A stretch of DNA of 64,000 nt from positions 806,001 to 870,000 of the forward strand of contig CAXHSH010000416.1 in NCBI GenBank assembly GCA_964019135.1, written 5' to 3'. Under the pieces are notes generated by a model. That model was given only the letters and a program-made list of their open reading frames with translations, searched no databases and was not told the origin of the DNA. The stretch is from Arenicola marina (taxonomy: Eukaryota > Annelida > Polychaeta > Arenicolidae). Of this stretch, positions 1 through 13,332 are shown one piece after another. The translations under genes were made by a program, and so were the position numbers. The stretch's first letter is position 1; the number at the start of each line of letters is the position of its first letter.

Positions 1-876
1 AATACATGCAAGAAATACAGTTGTAAGCTCGTCGCACTTGTGTTGGTAGAGAGTTGAATTTTGAAGAAAACATATGATATACTTTCATGGAAATATAAAA
101 CTTGTTTATATCTGACATAACAAACAGCAAATACGCGTGACCAAGCATGGACGTAACGGTTATGGTCAGATATACCAACATAAACCAGTAATCAAGCATC
201 CTGCCGCTCCCGCAATAGACGTGCATGGAACAGGTTATGCCAAGTCACGGTGAAAGAGACTTCTTGTGCGCAGGCAATACTCCTATCTGAGCCAAATTCA
301 CAATCACAGTGCACAGAGTTGTTTACCGATACAGCTCAAATTTGAACTGTTGCACTGACAAAGCACACAGAGGGACCTAATTAGTTTCCTCTTAGTCACC
401 TGTCCTTTGAAGTTGTTTTGTTTACTGCAAAACCCAGAGATCTGACACATAACAAGGCTCCATGGACCAATACGTCTGCCATCAACTCAAATAAAAGAAG
501 GAGCATGTGCTAAACATTGTCTGGCACCTATTGCTATGGATACAGTATGCGTCACTATAAGTGCGCGCTGGGGGAACGGACATGGTAATGGGATTATAAT
601 CAGACCACGCATGTATTGCGTTGGCAACAGTGATTGCGCACGGAATAAAATGGCCAAAATTAAAATGCAGATTGCTTATAATCTTACAAAGACATCAAGG
701 TAAAATTCAGGCGTCTGTGAAAGGTTTGATGTATGAATAACATCGCCATTGCGCAATCCCAGGTCTACCTAATAAAAAGTCAATTACCAAAACGCCGCTG
801 AGTATCATTTCTGCGGATGTTTTGAAAATCACATGAATTTTCAAAAAAGTCAAAACCAACATGGGCCAAAACATGA
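1..876. other. Flanking or intergenic DNA
   Basis: No coding segment, RNA gene or repeat is recognised. It lies downstream (3') of the minus-strand HECT gene and probably includes its 3' UTR. Confidence 0.5.
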
Positions 877-3800
877 TCAGGCATCAGTGAAGACTTCTCC
901 GCCGACAGAGATGGCCATGAGCATACTATATTTGAATGCTTCATAGTCCTCATACTGTGGCAGAAGCAGCTGCAGAGCACAGGTGTTGGCAAACGGGGAC
1001 CCCGCTTCATGTTCGTGGCGATAATCGTCTCGGTGTTTAAAACCAATTGTTGGCAGAGGAACAAATCCCAGGGCGGGATATGAGTCCATTCCTGTGGCGA
1101 ATGACAGCAACTCGCCTAGCCGTCCAGAATCTGCAAATAATAATGAACTTAAATGCATTTCTCATTATACGTTAAACAAAGCCCCAATAAGGCTTTTCAT
1201 GCGTCACGGGACGTTATTGAAGATCATCAACTTCGTGAAAATCAGTCATATCACGACTGATAACGATATGCCGAAATTAAAAGCCGATTACCAAAGTGAA
1301 ACAGGGAAAACAAATCGTGGTGCCCTTGGAAACAGTGAACTATGCGGTCTATTTGGGCGAAAACGAGTTTCATTTGCATAAGCGAGTGACCAATTATTAA
1401 GTTATGCCCCCGAAGAGTAGAACACTAATATTAGGGAATTGTAAGCTCATGCCGAGTGTATTGCAGCTCTACTTTTGTAGCAATGGCCTACTGAAGCTTA
1501 CAACAAATACAGTAATTAGGACATGAGACCATTTTCGACCCAAAAAAATTGAATGATACAGATATAAGCAAGCAAATAAGCAGCTTCGTCAATAACGACA
1601 ATAATCAGACAAAGTGTATATGCGATTTGTTATACGAGATCAGACTCGACAGACAATGAATCATACATTTTACTAATACATGACTCATGTGCGGCCTTTG
1701 ACGGCGTACTAAACTAGCAAGTGAATGCCATAGGGTCAACTTGCCCTCCAGGTCCAATAGCAGATCTCGCCAATGTGTCTGGGTGTCAAGCTCCCGTAAG
1801 TAGCGGTTACTCCCCACTTCCGACCACTGTACTTGGAACAGCTCCTCCATCTTGCATGCACTCAGCTTGCGGGAAGGCTGGGGGCTGAACAGCGTCCTCA
1901 TACACGGAAAGCGGCACATGGCCTCCAGAACACCTAAGGCATTCAGGCCATTCCGCAACCTACGAAGAGAGCAAACAAGTTATATAAACCTAGCAAAGTT
2001 TTTTTGAATAACATTTCAGAATCATTATCAAGTCTAACGTCATCTTAAAATAACTACACTTCAGTTAATTGGCTGCCTTGCTTTGTTTGCCGTCAAGTAG
2101 AGCACTACGCTGTGACAAAACAGTCACTTTAAAGATGTTCAACTAAATTAAACAATCTCCTAAACGTACTGGTCGTATGCTTTCCGCGTACGCTCATGCA
2201 TAAACTGCAAGAATGATCCTACGAGTTTCTCCTTGTTCTTCAGCTTGACGGCTAGCGTCACGCAGCCGGCAAGGTTCACCAGCTCATCGAGTGCTGTCAC
2301 CGCGGTACGAAATGAACCGCCGTCGGATGCCTCTGCAAACTGCAACATTTCCTTTCACAATTAAAACAAATATTGTAATGCATATTTATAGATTTTAATT
2401 GAACCATTTCCGAACCGAAATTCTCTCAATATCAGCGTTTTCGTTACTAACATAATAACCATGACTATTAACGTAATTTGATGGTAAGATTCGTGTTGGC
2501 TTATTTCCGCACTGTCTATTATTAAGCTGTCGACGGCCAAAAAGTAGCCCTTTGCTGCGCCTTCTAGCGCCGATCCCAGTTCTGCGCTCAAGGTCAAGGT
2601 GATACATATAGCAAACTTGACTTTTCCGCCCATTCTCGTCGTCTACATTGAGCCAGTGGGGACCATTCCAACTCAAAGGACCACTCGTCGATTGTCAAAT
2701 GGGCTTATCATCCATGCCGCGCAGGGTGTGTGTATGTGTGTGTGGGTGGGGCGCGGGTTATCTGCGACAATGACCCGAGTCTGTTTGTTTATTATTGGAT
2801 AAATGTTCCTTTGCCATGAAAGCGAAATTCAGGTAGACTGTAGCCTATTTCTGCGTGATAAAATCGATCTTTGTGGTATTCACGGAAGGTAAATTTCCAT
2901 CATCCGTCATCCTACGCTGGACGATCTTGTTTCGTATAACTGCGTCAAAAAGAAGATACCAAGTTCATTGAAAGAAGTTTTCTCACCTGCTTCAGCTTTT
3001 CCTGCAGTTCATGGTCACCGATATCATCAAGACTGAGTTTTGTGCAGTCAGTCCCTTCAATGATGACGTCAATCGCTCTGGATGACATGTAGGCCGGGAG
3101 AGGTCCTCCGTGAACGATGGAGTTGGCAAATATCTTTCCAACGGTTGTGTATCGGTCCTTGTCCAGAGCTGAAGTGCAAATGAGAAGGAATTATATCACA
3201 CTATTGGTAGAAAATGTGTTCCAAGTTCGCTAACCAACATATACGTTTATCATTACCGCTTTGGAAACAATGACGTTTCTTGCCGTTATTCGCAGAGACG
3301 CAATTATGTCGAAAACTCATGTCGCCTGTTTCAATAACACGTCGAATAGTTTAGATCTGTAACATGTTCAATACATGTATTCATTAATATTTGATTTGAA
3401 CAATTTTGCACAATTGCTGACCTTGGGCGTCCAGGGCCAATGACCTATTGTTCGAAGGACCTTCCATCATGGATGAGGCCTGCATGGCCCTCATGGTCAG
3501 ACGTAAGAACTCCCTACTCGGCCCGCCATCGTCATAACCTTGATCGGCGCCAGAGAATTTAACGCTTAGTCCACGTTGTGCCATGAAGGTCGGTCTTTCA
3601 AAGGCTCTAAAAGCTGCTGAGAGTTCTTTGCCTCTGGTGACGTTAATGACGTTTCGCCTCTTACCAAGCTCCAGGCGACTGTTCAGCAGTGTGACAGCTT
3701 CTTCAATAGTTGTATCTCCTTGCCTGCATTGTAGGTGACAACATCATGAGTGTATACTTATGGGGCTATCTAACAGGCTTTTGATGTGTAGCACCTATGT

Positions 3801-5578
3801 ATCATATATATAACACTTGTATATTTTCAGTTACGTTTCAGGATCCTTTACTAAGACTGCTCTGATTATAAACATGTTTTAAGTGTTAAGACAAATGTAA
3901 CATATTCACGGATCTACATACCAAATAGTGTCCTCCAGAGCTGCAAAACAAATTTTTTGGCATTGCGTGACAATTGTAAAATAATAAGCTTGTATTTCAT
4001 AAAGACGGATGATCAAACGACTTAACATTTAAAAGAGTATTCGGTATTATATTAAATGCACTATGTCACAATAATATTATTTTTGTAAGTACGGCTGCCC
4101 ATAGTGTTGTGAATGCTAATAATGTTCCCTTATTAAACAATTAGTAGATCAAACCCAACCGAATTGCCGTAACGCCACCTGGCGACAGCTACGAACATAT
4201 ACATGGAACAGCCTATACACCCCGCAGTCCAGCTACTCGAACGAAATGACTATTAGAGCTGAATCGGTCGTCACTAATGAGTCATAAGCGCCCCCAACGG
4301 TAATCACTAATCTACAAACAGAACAGCCTAAGCTGTAACCAACAACAACCCCGGTGCACTGAAGCTGAACGACGAAGGAACAGATGAAAACTAGAGACGA
4401 GCAACGAAGAAACCTAGTTTCTCGGCAGGAATCTTGGTTTCTCGCTGAAACTACGGTTATGGAGCTTAAAACTGTGGTTTTAACCTGGAATCCTGGTTTC
4501 TTGGCGAGAAAGTGGGATTTTAGGGCAAGAAACCCGGTTTATTGACCTCGAATAGAGGTATAGACAGTAAGATACAATCGGCGCTGTAAAAACTAGGGTT
4601 GTCGCTAAAACTAGGCTTATAACTCTGGAAACCGGGATTCTGGCTATAACCCCCATTTTAACGCTAAAAACTTAGTTTCCCGTCAAGAAACCGGGATTTT
4701 CGGCGAAGAAACCTGGTTTCTAGAGCAAGAAACAGGGTTTCTGTAGCAAGAAACTAGGTTTCTTGTCGAGAAACTAAGTTTCTCGAATTACGATACAAAG
4801 GGCTTGCCATATACGCTGACTGCACCCCTTGGTTAAAGTAGTGTAAAACACAACAATAGTTTGAGCAATGCTAGATCACGTGAGCGTGTGTACACACAGA
4901 TAGATGTTGATGTTATGTGTGGAAGCCGGTCGAGAGAGAGAGAACTGATGAAATACTTGAATTTATGTTTGTACGGTAGAAGAAGTTTATAGAAGAGGTT
5001 TGAAGAGTCAGGAAATGGGTGTCCCGGCCTAATGCAATCAATCAGGTGTACAATGTCGTGAAGACCGATATCTGTTTGTTTATTATGTGATAGACTGTTA
5101 GTTTAACAACAGGAGATGTATGAAATATGATTTATAAGGTTCTTTTATTATAACCCGTGTAATAGGTGGGGAAATCTTTTTGAGTAGATATTTTAGTTAG
5201 TTTGGTTAAAATATGGAAAGCCAATGGCATCATATTTTTTTCTTGTAGCCCCGAAGGACTGGAGGCGAACTGTGACAGAACGGAAGAAAAACCAAACTTT
5301 AATTTTTTTTACATGATGAGATGAACACAACCGTTGTATTGTTTTCATACCCTGTGTCATTCGCATATAGTTTTATATATCTTTGTATAAAAGTGTATTA
5401 GTTTATCTGTGATTTTGATGGCAATCCTGTGACACGTTAGATGTACATTCATACATACATACAACGCGTATTTGCAAGTTGCCTTTTTACCCGAGTAAGC
5501 GGCACGTTTGAGAAACGTTACTGTTGGTGTTCCAGTATCCATCGGAATTGGAATCTCATCGAACAGGTCAGGTAAAAT
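877..5578 (-). CDS. HECT-type E3 ubiquitin ligase, 3' part (G2E3-like)
   Basis: HECT ligases take ubiquitin from an E2 onto a catalytic cysteine and pass it to a substrate lysine. Exons in transcription order are 5491-5578, 3922-3940 (a 19-bp microexon), 3422-3723, 2987-3168, 2170-2339, about 1715-1959 and 877-1130. Splice phases match at each junction. The donor at 1715 is the least certain. The HECT N lobe is marked by GADQGYDDGGPSREFLRL in exon 3422-3723. The C lobe is in the last exon: LLSFATG, then FANTCALQL, whose NTC cysteine is the expected thioester residue, then the stop at 877. The N-terminal part of the gene lies beyond 5578 and was not found. Members of this group in invertebrates are often annotated G2E3-like; that name is from family knowledge. 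All key motifs are intact, so it looks functional. Confidence 0.8.
4405..4800. repeat. Degenerate palindromic GAAACC/GGTTTC repeat
   Basis: A core close to GAAACYNGGTTTCT recurs about every 20-40 bp, with strong decay on the left and clearer copies near 4690-4790. Each core is nearly self-complementary. It lies in an intron or upstream of the HECT exons. Confidence 0.6.
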
Positions 5579-5799
5579 CTGAAAGGGGGAAAGTTAATAT
5601 TATACCGGTTGCCCGTTGGGAGCAGGGCACCCACCCCCCCCGAGAAAATTTCTCGGACACTGTCACCCACTGCATCCCAAACGGAGACTTGGGCCCCAGA
5701 CGATAGCCCTTTAAATAGAAGCATGTACCCCGCCCCCCCTAATCCCACTATATCAAACTTTGGACATAGCTATATCGCCCTTAACACCACCATATTCAT

Positions 5800-6480
5800 T
5801 TAGGAGCTTAAGTAAGCAGGGCCACTACTCTAGATCGAACCATCAATGCCATGCGGTAATTCCTAACAAGCTAACCATAAAAAACATTAATCCGCTACCA
5901 GGTATAAAACATTATTTCTAGGCATTTATTAGCAACGCAGCGATTGTTTTCACTATGTAAATAATGTACGAAGAATAATGTTGCTATATTTCGAAACTTT
6001 TGAAATCGTAGTCAAGACCAATTAAAACATTTCGGTAAAATAAAAGATGCATATATACAAATATTGGCCCGGACTGGAAGTTTGTCCGACGGGGGATCGA
6101 GGCTATCTGGGTTGGTATGATCGGGAGGAAAAGGTGGGGGTGGGGGGGTTGTCCTTTTGTGGGTGTGTTTGCAGGGGGTGGGGATAGTCCGGGGGCAACC
6201 GCCGGGGGGGGAGGGACTGGCTCTAGGGGGAAATTTTCCCGGGGGGGGGGGTTGCTCGGGGGGTAGATGTCCGAGGGGGAAATATCTGGGGGGAATTGTC
6301 CTAGGGGAATTATCTGGGGGGTGGGGGGGTGTTCTAGAACCTGCCTGTTATTGTCCAGACTTGCACCAGACTTATTATCTTCTACCCGAATTAAGGACTA
6401 AGGAAGGATATATTCCGCCATATGGATCAGCATTATAAGTAACCTGATAAACGCTTCTCACTAATTCGGGTGTACTTTGA
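5800..6480. other. Non-coding stretch with G-rich tract
   Basis: 6085-6340 is strongly G-rich, with many runs of four to ten G on the plus strand, and could form G-quadruplexes. The open frame through it follows from composition. Nothing else is recognised. Confidence 0.5.
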
Positions 6481-6485
6481 AAACG

Positions 6486-7126
6486 GAAAATGCACATCAG
6501 TAATAACTACCATTTGGTCTGGTTCTATTTCTCTATGAAAAGGTGGCTGACTGGCAGATGTTCCGGCAATCTGTAATAACACATAGTTCATTTCAATTGT
6601 CATCAAATCAAAACTGGCATGGTTGGATAGTTCAACAAAACCGCATCACGTTAAAATGTATGGGTTCAGGTGCAACTGTAGAACAGAGAAAATGCACATC
6701 AGTAATACCTACCATCTGGTCTGGTTCTGTTTCTCTAGGAAAAGGTGGCTGACTGGCAGATGTTCCGGCAATCTGTAATAACACATAGTTCATTTCAATT
6801 GTTATCAAATCAAGACTGGCATGGTTGGAGAGTTCAACAAAACCGCATCACGTTAAAATGTATGGGTTCAGGTGCAACTGTTGGACAGAGAAAATGCACA
6901 TCAGTAATACCTACCATCTGGTCTGGTTCTGTTTCTCTAGGAAAAGGTGGCTGACTGGCCGATGTTCCGGCAATCTGTAATAACACATAGTTCATTTCAA
7001 TTGTTATCAAATCAAGACTGGCATGGTTGGAGAGTTCAACAAAACCGCATCACGTTAAAATGTATGGGTTCAGGTGCAACTGTTGAACAGAGAAAATGCA
7101 CATCAGTAATACCTACCATCTGGTCT
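6486..7126. repeat. Tandem repeat, 202-bp unit, about three copies
   Basis: Three near-identical units begin at matching points 6543, 6745 and 6947 (spacing exactly 202 bp). The later two copies are the most alike. Each starts near AATGCACATCAGTAATA and contains a short open frame that is a shadow of the repeat. No protein similarity is seen. Confidence 0.9.
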
Positions 7127-7149
7127 GTATATATAAACCGGTGATGTCT

Positions 7150-8900
7150 GGCTAGAATAAAACACATGCTGTTGATGACCTTGATCTAATTGACCAACAA
7201 AAAGAAACTTTCAGGCCCAAACACAATTTTTTATTATGATTTCCTCGGCAGGACCTTAATTATTCACGAATGACCCATATATCGTTAATATGGTTGTAGT
7301 TTACACTATATCGTTAATATGGTTGCATTTTACATGAAACTGTGTGCTCGGATACATATATTGCCAACCTATTCATGTTTTCATGAGCGAACAGTCACGA
7401 TCGACAAGTACATACTACTTTTAGAACATCAATTAAGATATAATATGGATAGGTGCTACCTAAAGACTGCGAGCGTATATTTATTAATTCAGATATTTCG
7501 AGGGGATACATCTAGATTAATATTCAAAATTAATCTCGCTTCGGCTAGCCATAAAGACTATCTTTGGCGGGATGACCTATGCCATGCACGTGCTTGTCAT
7601 ATCATTCGGTTGCTTAGGAACTCCCATTGTGACGTTATGTTTATAACATTTTGACGTCACAACTCTCACTACGACAGCTGGGCGGTGACCAAGAGGGCTC
7701 TGCTTGGCAACAGACATTGTCATTTAGCCCGTCGCTTATAAATTAACTTTATTTTGAAGTAAGCTTATACATCCAGTGTTAACATTGAATAATTTATTCG
7801 TTAATTTCGTGGGGCAGCTGATTTAATTATTTAAGACATGACATAATAGGCTTCGGCCTCTCTTTGCTTGAATACATTTATGTACAGCTGATATTTACTC
7901 CGAATCCGAAAACGTCTCATGGGGGCTGTTACGCGAAATATAAATGCTAAGCCTATGCTTGAAATGGACTTTGAATACGCATGCATGTTACGTTAAGAGC
8001 TCGCTTGTGCTCGCTATTATTCCTTCGCTAACATTGTGGTTCCTCGCTGGCGACATTGTAGTTGCTGTGTGGAGTTTGAGGGGACGTGGGACCTTGACCG
8101 TGAACAGTCATTGCCAAAAAAATATGTATGTTAAATTATTTATTTCTCTGTTCTGCGACATTCGCAAAATAGTTACTTACCGAGACAATGTAACAGTGAT
8201 ATGCCATGTGGCCAAAGTCGTTGGCAACCCGTTCGCATGACGTCGATCCCAGGCGTTCAAATTTGTTCCATATCGGGTTAAGGAGCCAATTGATCAGACG
8301 TACGTTTCAGACTTCCTATCAACATGAATTACCGACGTCTTCAAGACGCGAGTTTCCACCCGGTTATAAACGTCAATTATCAACGTGCTGAAAAGCTTGT
8401 TTTGTGACCTGATATCAACGTTCTGTACGCTTATATCACATTGTTGAAAGTCGACACAAACTTGTAATATGCTTCTCAGTTAGCTCATTTATTCATCGTG
8501 CAAAATGCAAAAGATATTCCATATCGTAAGGACAGTAAAAAGGCATAACAATTACCATTTAAACATCACAGTATAACATACCAGTTATTACAAAAATGTG
8601 TAATCAGTGTTAGCACAACATTAACAGAACCAGGATTTGAAGGAATGATCAATTTTCAAGGGTAACCGGATTTCACAAGTGTGGTACCCACAATATTTTG
8701 CAAGACTAAAATCATTTGCTAGTTACTGGACTTAAAATCAAATACTTCTTACTATTTAAATATGTTTATCTGAACAAACAGGTAATTCGATTGCAAATGC
8801 CAGCGACTTTAATTTTGAAAATGTAAGGACAATGCATGCAAATGAACAAAAAATTCACTCCACCTTTCTTTAAAGTCATTGTGCTTGGTGTTTAATAATC
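7150..8900. other. No gene recognised
   Basis: AT-rich sequence with a short direct repeat of ATCGTTAATATGGTTG near 7283 and 7308. No exon-like or RNA-like segment is supported. Confidence 0.4.
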
Positions 8901-8955
8901 ATACCAGAATGTACGTAATTGGATTCTCCAGAACTCATGCAATGCCTCTCAAACT

Positions 8956-9416
8956 GTGGTTGGGGGGGATTTTAACACCGTGGATGCCAGTATTGACAGA
9001 AAGTCTGGTCATCTTGACCATAACTCATCTGAATTTAGTGTCTTTAAGAAAGTGCTAAATCTGGGGGATACTTACCGTTGTTTGAATCTATTTAAAAGGG
9101 AATACACGTATAAAGACCCTTCTCCTAGAGGTAATTCCAATCGAATTGATTATATACTTGTATCCGCAGATCTAATGGAAAAAGCTAGGGAGCCAGATAT
9201 TATTCACGCGCCCACACCAGACCATAAGTCGATGCTTTTCGAGATTCGCATCTCGTCTAGCACCCGTGGGAGAGGATACTGGAAACTCAACAATTCTCTA
9301 TTAACAAATGAATCTTATACAACTGGGATTATTGATATTTTAAATGAAACGATAGAAGAGTATCAGGATTATTGCTGTAAAAGAGATCTATGGGACCGGT
9401 GCAAAATTAAATTTAA
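8956..9416 (+). pseudogene. LINE APE endonuclease fragment
   Basis: The open frame carries the late endonuclease motifs (GGDFN, RIDYI, the DH pair) followed by RGRGYWKLNNSLL, which is typical of L1/Tx1 ORF2 after the endonuclease. The N-terminal third of the domain is missing. The frame stops being LINE-like exactly at the TTAA where the next element inserts. Confidence 0.8.
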
Positions 9417-10032
9417 GGCAAAGGGCGGCAGACAGCCCGAAGAAAAAAAAATCGATAGATTTCTTTCAATTTTTTTTTTCGTATTGCATATCAGGCGGGC
9501 TATCGAAAAATGCAATAAAACAGATACGTCACCGTGCTTACTTTTCTGTATTTAAGCATTTATTATCCAAGAAAATAACATTGACCATATGGGAAAATTA
9601 GCCAAAATGCAGGTTATTTCACCAATTTTGTGCCTCAGAAAAAAACTGTTCGATAGAAATACCTCAAAAAATTTCTGAATGTTGTCCATTTGTTAGTAAA
9701 CATAATGACTGAATAATATGTGGGGGTCACCGTACTAATTATGTCACTATGATTTCCCAAAACTGCCCCCCCCCCCCCCGCTGTACCAATATGACTGAAA
9801 ATGGGATCTTCCTCACAAGGTACATATATAGATAATACTTTTTGCCCAAGTTTCACCAGATAGATTTCTCTCAAACTCTCTGATTAGTAAATCTCCCTTT
9901 TTTCGCATTAGGCGCCTGCCTGCGTGCCCTCCATTTTTCTTGATTATCGCTCACAAGTTAGTTCCAGTTCTACTCGCTAGACGCTCATCAGTAGTACATA
10001 AAACACTCGCTTGGCGCCTGCCGCACTTGGCC
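9417..10032. mobile_element. 616-bp MITE-like element with TTAA target duplication
   Basis: The terminal inverted repeats are GGCAAAGGGCGGCAGAC on the left and, reverse-complemented, GGCCAAGTGCGGCAGGC on the right (14 of 17 match). TTAA flanks both sides (9413-9416 and 10033-10036). Removing the element with one TTAA restores an unbroken LINE frame (KIKF joined to KEFSIHYG). TTAA targeting is typical of the piggyBac superfamily, but the GGC termini are not the classic ones, so the superfamily is uncertain. No transposase is present. A poly-C run lies near 9770. Confidence 0.75.
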
Positions 10033-11509
10033 TTAAGGAGTTTTCCATACATTATGGTATAATCCAAAGTAGAGTACGTAAAAATGCTGTGGAAAAGGTC
10101 GAGGAAGAGTTGAAGGTTGTCGAGAGAGAAATATAGTCCTTCATAGCTCTACTGACTTGCTGGTCAAAGGAACCACACTAAAAGCAGAATACGATATGTA
10201 GATGAGTGATACCGCAAAAGGAGCTCAGATACGTGCTAGGGCAGAATGGATAGAGCAAGGGGAGAAAAATACGTCTTATTTTCTTAATTTAGAAAAGTCT
10301 CGTCAATCCTATAATAGTATAGACATGTTAGAATCATCGGACGGAACCCGTATCACAAACAAAGACTGTATCCTTAAGGAATTACATCAATACTAGTGTC
10401 ACAGAGCCTGTTTGACAGATGCGGTGAGTGGTGTAAAGTTCACTGACCCTGCCACTGACCTGAGTCTTGACACACTTGGCCAGTCACAAGCACGCTATGC
10501 CTATGGAAATTCATCTGAATTGTCTCTGATTTCTTGTACCACGTTCATTGTGTCTTTGTCATCCGGAATGGTCTTTGGGTGTCCACACGTGGTTTGGGAG
10601 GTTGAGTTCTCGATGTAATCCAGTGTGTCATAAACTTGATTACCAGTTTACTCCATTTGTAATGTCAGTTTCTTAAACTCAGCAGTGACTGTTGAATTGC
10701 GTTGAGCTCAAATCGGTCGATGGTGAGATCGTTCTGGGAGTGGCCATGTGCTCAGCAGCCGCTATTGATTAGCTCAGTGCGGTCGATGGTGCGTTTATCA
10801 TGGGAGTGGCCATCGGTATAAGTACTGCATCCACATCGGAGTGGACAGACTACCTCAGGACAGGCGACGACAGAACATCCGATGTCGTCAAGACGATCCC
10901 TACGAGCGCTTCGGAGTTTAGGGCGCTAGGCTGCTACGTCTTTGTAGCTTCTGGACTCTGCCGTTTCCTGTGGGCATTCCAGTTCGTGGTAGCGCTATCA
11001 CCAGTTGACTCTATCACCGCTCCGCCTGGAGACGCCCCTTTGTAGTGGGGTGGTATCTCCGTTCGTCGATGATGACAGTGCCGCGACAGTCCACCAACAG
11101 CCATCTAGAAGGTCGACAGCAGTTTTCCTGTTTCCGGTCGGCGTCGGCATAACTGGAGTCTGTGATCCACCCGGACACATCACTGCTGCCCAGAAGCAGT
11201 CAGGAGAGTGACTATGACTTTGCCCCAAACCATGCTAACCGTGCAAATATAACACCCCATTGTATCTAAGGTATACATTGCCAATATTATGTCATATTAA
11301 ATATTATTATTATTAATGAGCATTGAGACCTTTTTTGTTCACGTCGTGACACAGTGTTACGGTAATCCATAGATGTTTCAAGTTGTCTCATATTTAGTAA
11401 AAAACTTCGCGTCGCTGGCCATGCTTCATCAGTGTTCATACGGGTTTCCTTGACCTAAGCTGACCTGGCCGAGTTATGACTGTTGCATGGCGGGAAGATT
11501 CGAACTGTG

Positions 11510-11517
11510 TATAAATA
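11510..11517 (+). promoter_or_regulatory. TATA box of the solo LTR
   Basis: TATAAATA sits about 640 bp upstream of the LTR's AATAAA and is followed by a GC-richer leader. It is the likely LTR promoter. Confidence 0.5.
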
Positions 11518-12147
11518 GGGTCGCACGCCGGATGGTCTTGTCTCTCTTCATTTGCTTCACGTGAAGGTGGTTTGGACCCTCTCCGGGACCTTACGTCAGC
11601 CTAACGTGTCGCCGGGGCATGTCGTTTTGAAGTCTTTTCTACAGGTATGTTCCGTTATTTAATTGTTTCTTGCATAGCAGTGGCGAGATAAATTAAGCTT
11701 ATATGCGTGTGCTATTTGTCTACTGTGGGTTTGTTTATAAACAGTGCCATGCGGTCTTTGACGAGAGGTGTCTGCACATGTCATTATCTGTCAATTAGTG
11801 ATTTCGGTCCTGAATGCTAGTTCTCTTAGATTCGAGGGGTTATAGTAATAATATATTGCTTCTAGAGGTACTAAAGTATTTTGCCTGGTTACTTTCCATA
11901 TGCTTTGACCTTCAGCTACCACTTTTTAAGGAAGTTTTAGACCATGTGCTCTGTCGGCCATATCCATGACATGACCATGTCGTTTTGATACTGTTTATCG
12001 TTGTATTTTGTTTTATTGTTTTCTAATTGTTCCTGTGTCAATTTCATGCGTCTGTCTGCATTTCTTGTACTGGGTTTATCTATACTAATGTTTGGCTATA
12101 GTCTGGGCATTTTTGTGAACTATCTTGTTATGTTGTCTTTTCTACAG

Positions 12148-12153
12148 AATAAA
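12148..12153 (+). terminator. LTR polyadenylation signal
   Basis: AATAAA lies 60 bp before the LTR 3' end, as expected for the R/U5 boundary. Confidence 0.5.
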
Positions 12154-12513
12154 ACTTGCCTGAGCACCGACCCCATCAGAGTGGTTTCAATTTCTTTCTG
12201 GCGCCCTGTTACACTAGGATAGCTTCTACAAAAGCAGGTCTCCAGACATTAACCATGTAATAAGTTATATTGACGCCGTAAAGGTTACAAATGTATTGTC
12301 AAAGGAAGATCGCGATCTCTGTGAAGGATATGTGTCAGTGCAGGAATGTTCAAATGCACTAATGGCAATGAAACTAAACAAGTCGCCGGGAAACGACGGG
12401 CTCACTGTGGAGTTTTATCAAGCATTATGGCCATACATAAAGTATTAGTTGTTAAAATGTTAGTTAGTTGAAAAATGTTAGTTGAATCATACAAGGAATG
12501 CTATGAGGATTAA

Positions 12514-13332
12514 ATGTTGTCGGTTTCACAACGCACGTCGCTTTTAACGCTCACTCATAAAGGCAACTCTCGTGGATTACTTACAAACTACAGACCAATC
12601 ACGCTTTCTAATGTTGATTATAAGATCCTGGCACAAGCGCTGGCCCGGCGTCTTAAATCAGTCATATCTAGTATTATAAGCCCAGATCAAACTGGATATA
12701 TACCAAAAGGGTTTATAGGTTGCAATGTCCGTATGATGCAAGACGTTATAGATTATGCAAATCGTAAACATGTCAGTGGTATTCTTCTATTTTTGGACTT
12801 CGAGAAAGCTTTTGACAGTTTAGAATGGGATTTTCTACACCAGTCGCCGAAAAAATTTGAGTTCAGAAAATCATTCATCCAATGGGTCCGACTGTTGTAT
12901 AAAGTTTCATCTGCGCGGGTCAAAAACAGCGGTCACTTTTCAAATCCTGTTAACTTGTCTCGCGGTATAAAGCAGGGCTGTCCACTCTCCGCGATGCTGT
13001 TCGTCATAGCTATTGAATTGCTGGCCATAAATTTAAAAAACAATAAAAGTATCAAGGTTCGAATCAGACAGCAAGAGCACGAGCTAAAGGTATCCCAATA
13101 TGCTGACGACTTGACACTACTCCTACAAAACACCGAACAAATTACCGAGGTGCTCGATGAATTAAATGAATTTGAAAAAGTGGCAGGACTAAAAGTAAAC
13201 CTGGCAAAAACCATGTGTATAAATGTCGGTCCCAACGGGAATAAAAAAGAGGTAACCACCCACGGTATAGCAATATTGGAAGAGCCTGTGAAGTGTCTCG
13301 GCGTGTATATCGGAAATGATAGTCCAGTTTAA
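12514..13332 (+). pseudogene. LINE reverse transcriptase fragment
   Basis: 272-codon open frame with the RT motifs in order: NYRPITLSN (motif 1), PDQTGYIPKGF (motif 2a), FLDFEKAFDSLEW (motif A), RGIKQGCPLSAMLF (motif B) and QYADDLTLLL (motif C, catalytic YADD). It belongs to the broken LINE at 8905-14937. Three shorter pieces at 13443-13790, 13892-14284 and 14402-14749 continue the C-terminal region in shifting frames. Confidence 0.85.

Larger units (their letters stand above)
10397..12213 (+). mobile_element. Solo LTR, 1817 bp
   Basis: Starts TGTCACAGAGC and ends CCCTGTTACA, the TG...CA termini of an LTR. It is flanked by a 4-bp duplication, CTAG (10393-10396 and 12214-12217). Internally there is a TATA box, TATAAATA, at 11510 and a polyadenylation signal, AATAAA, at 12148. 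These fit a U3-R-U5 order on the plus strand. No internal gag or pol and no second LTR are present, so the element was reduced by LTR-LTR recombination. The 4-bp duplication and TGT..ACA ends suggest a Gypsy-like (Ty3) element. It interrupts the LINE frame between HQY and SFYK. Confidence 0.75.

Noticed and set aside
6085..6438. Glycine-rich 93-codon open frame
   Set aside because: Arises from poly-G composition only.
6543..7144. Three near-identical 65-69 codon open frames
   Set aside because: One per 202-bp repeat unit. No similarity to known proteins and no splice logic; treated as repeat shadows.
12001..12222. Hydrophobic 73-codon open frame
   Set aside because: Lies inside the solo LTR near its polyadenylation signal; LTRs are normally non-coding and it ends at the LTR boundary.
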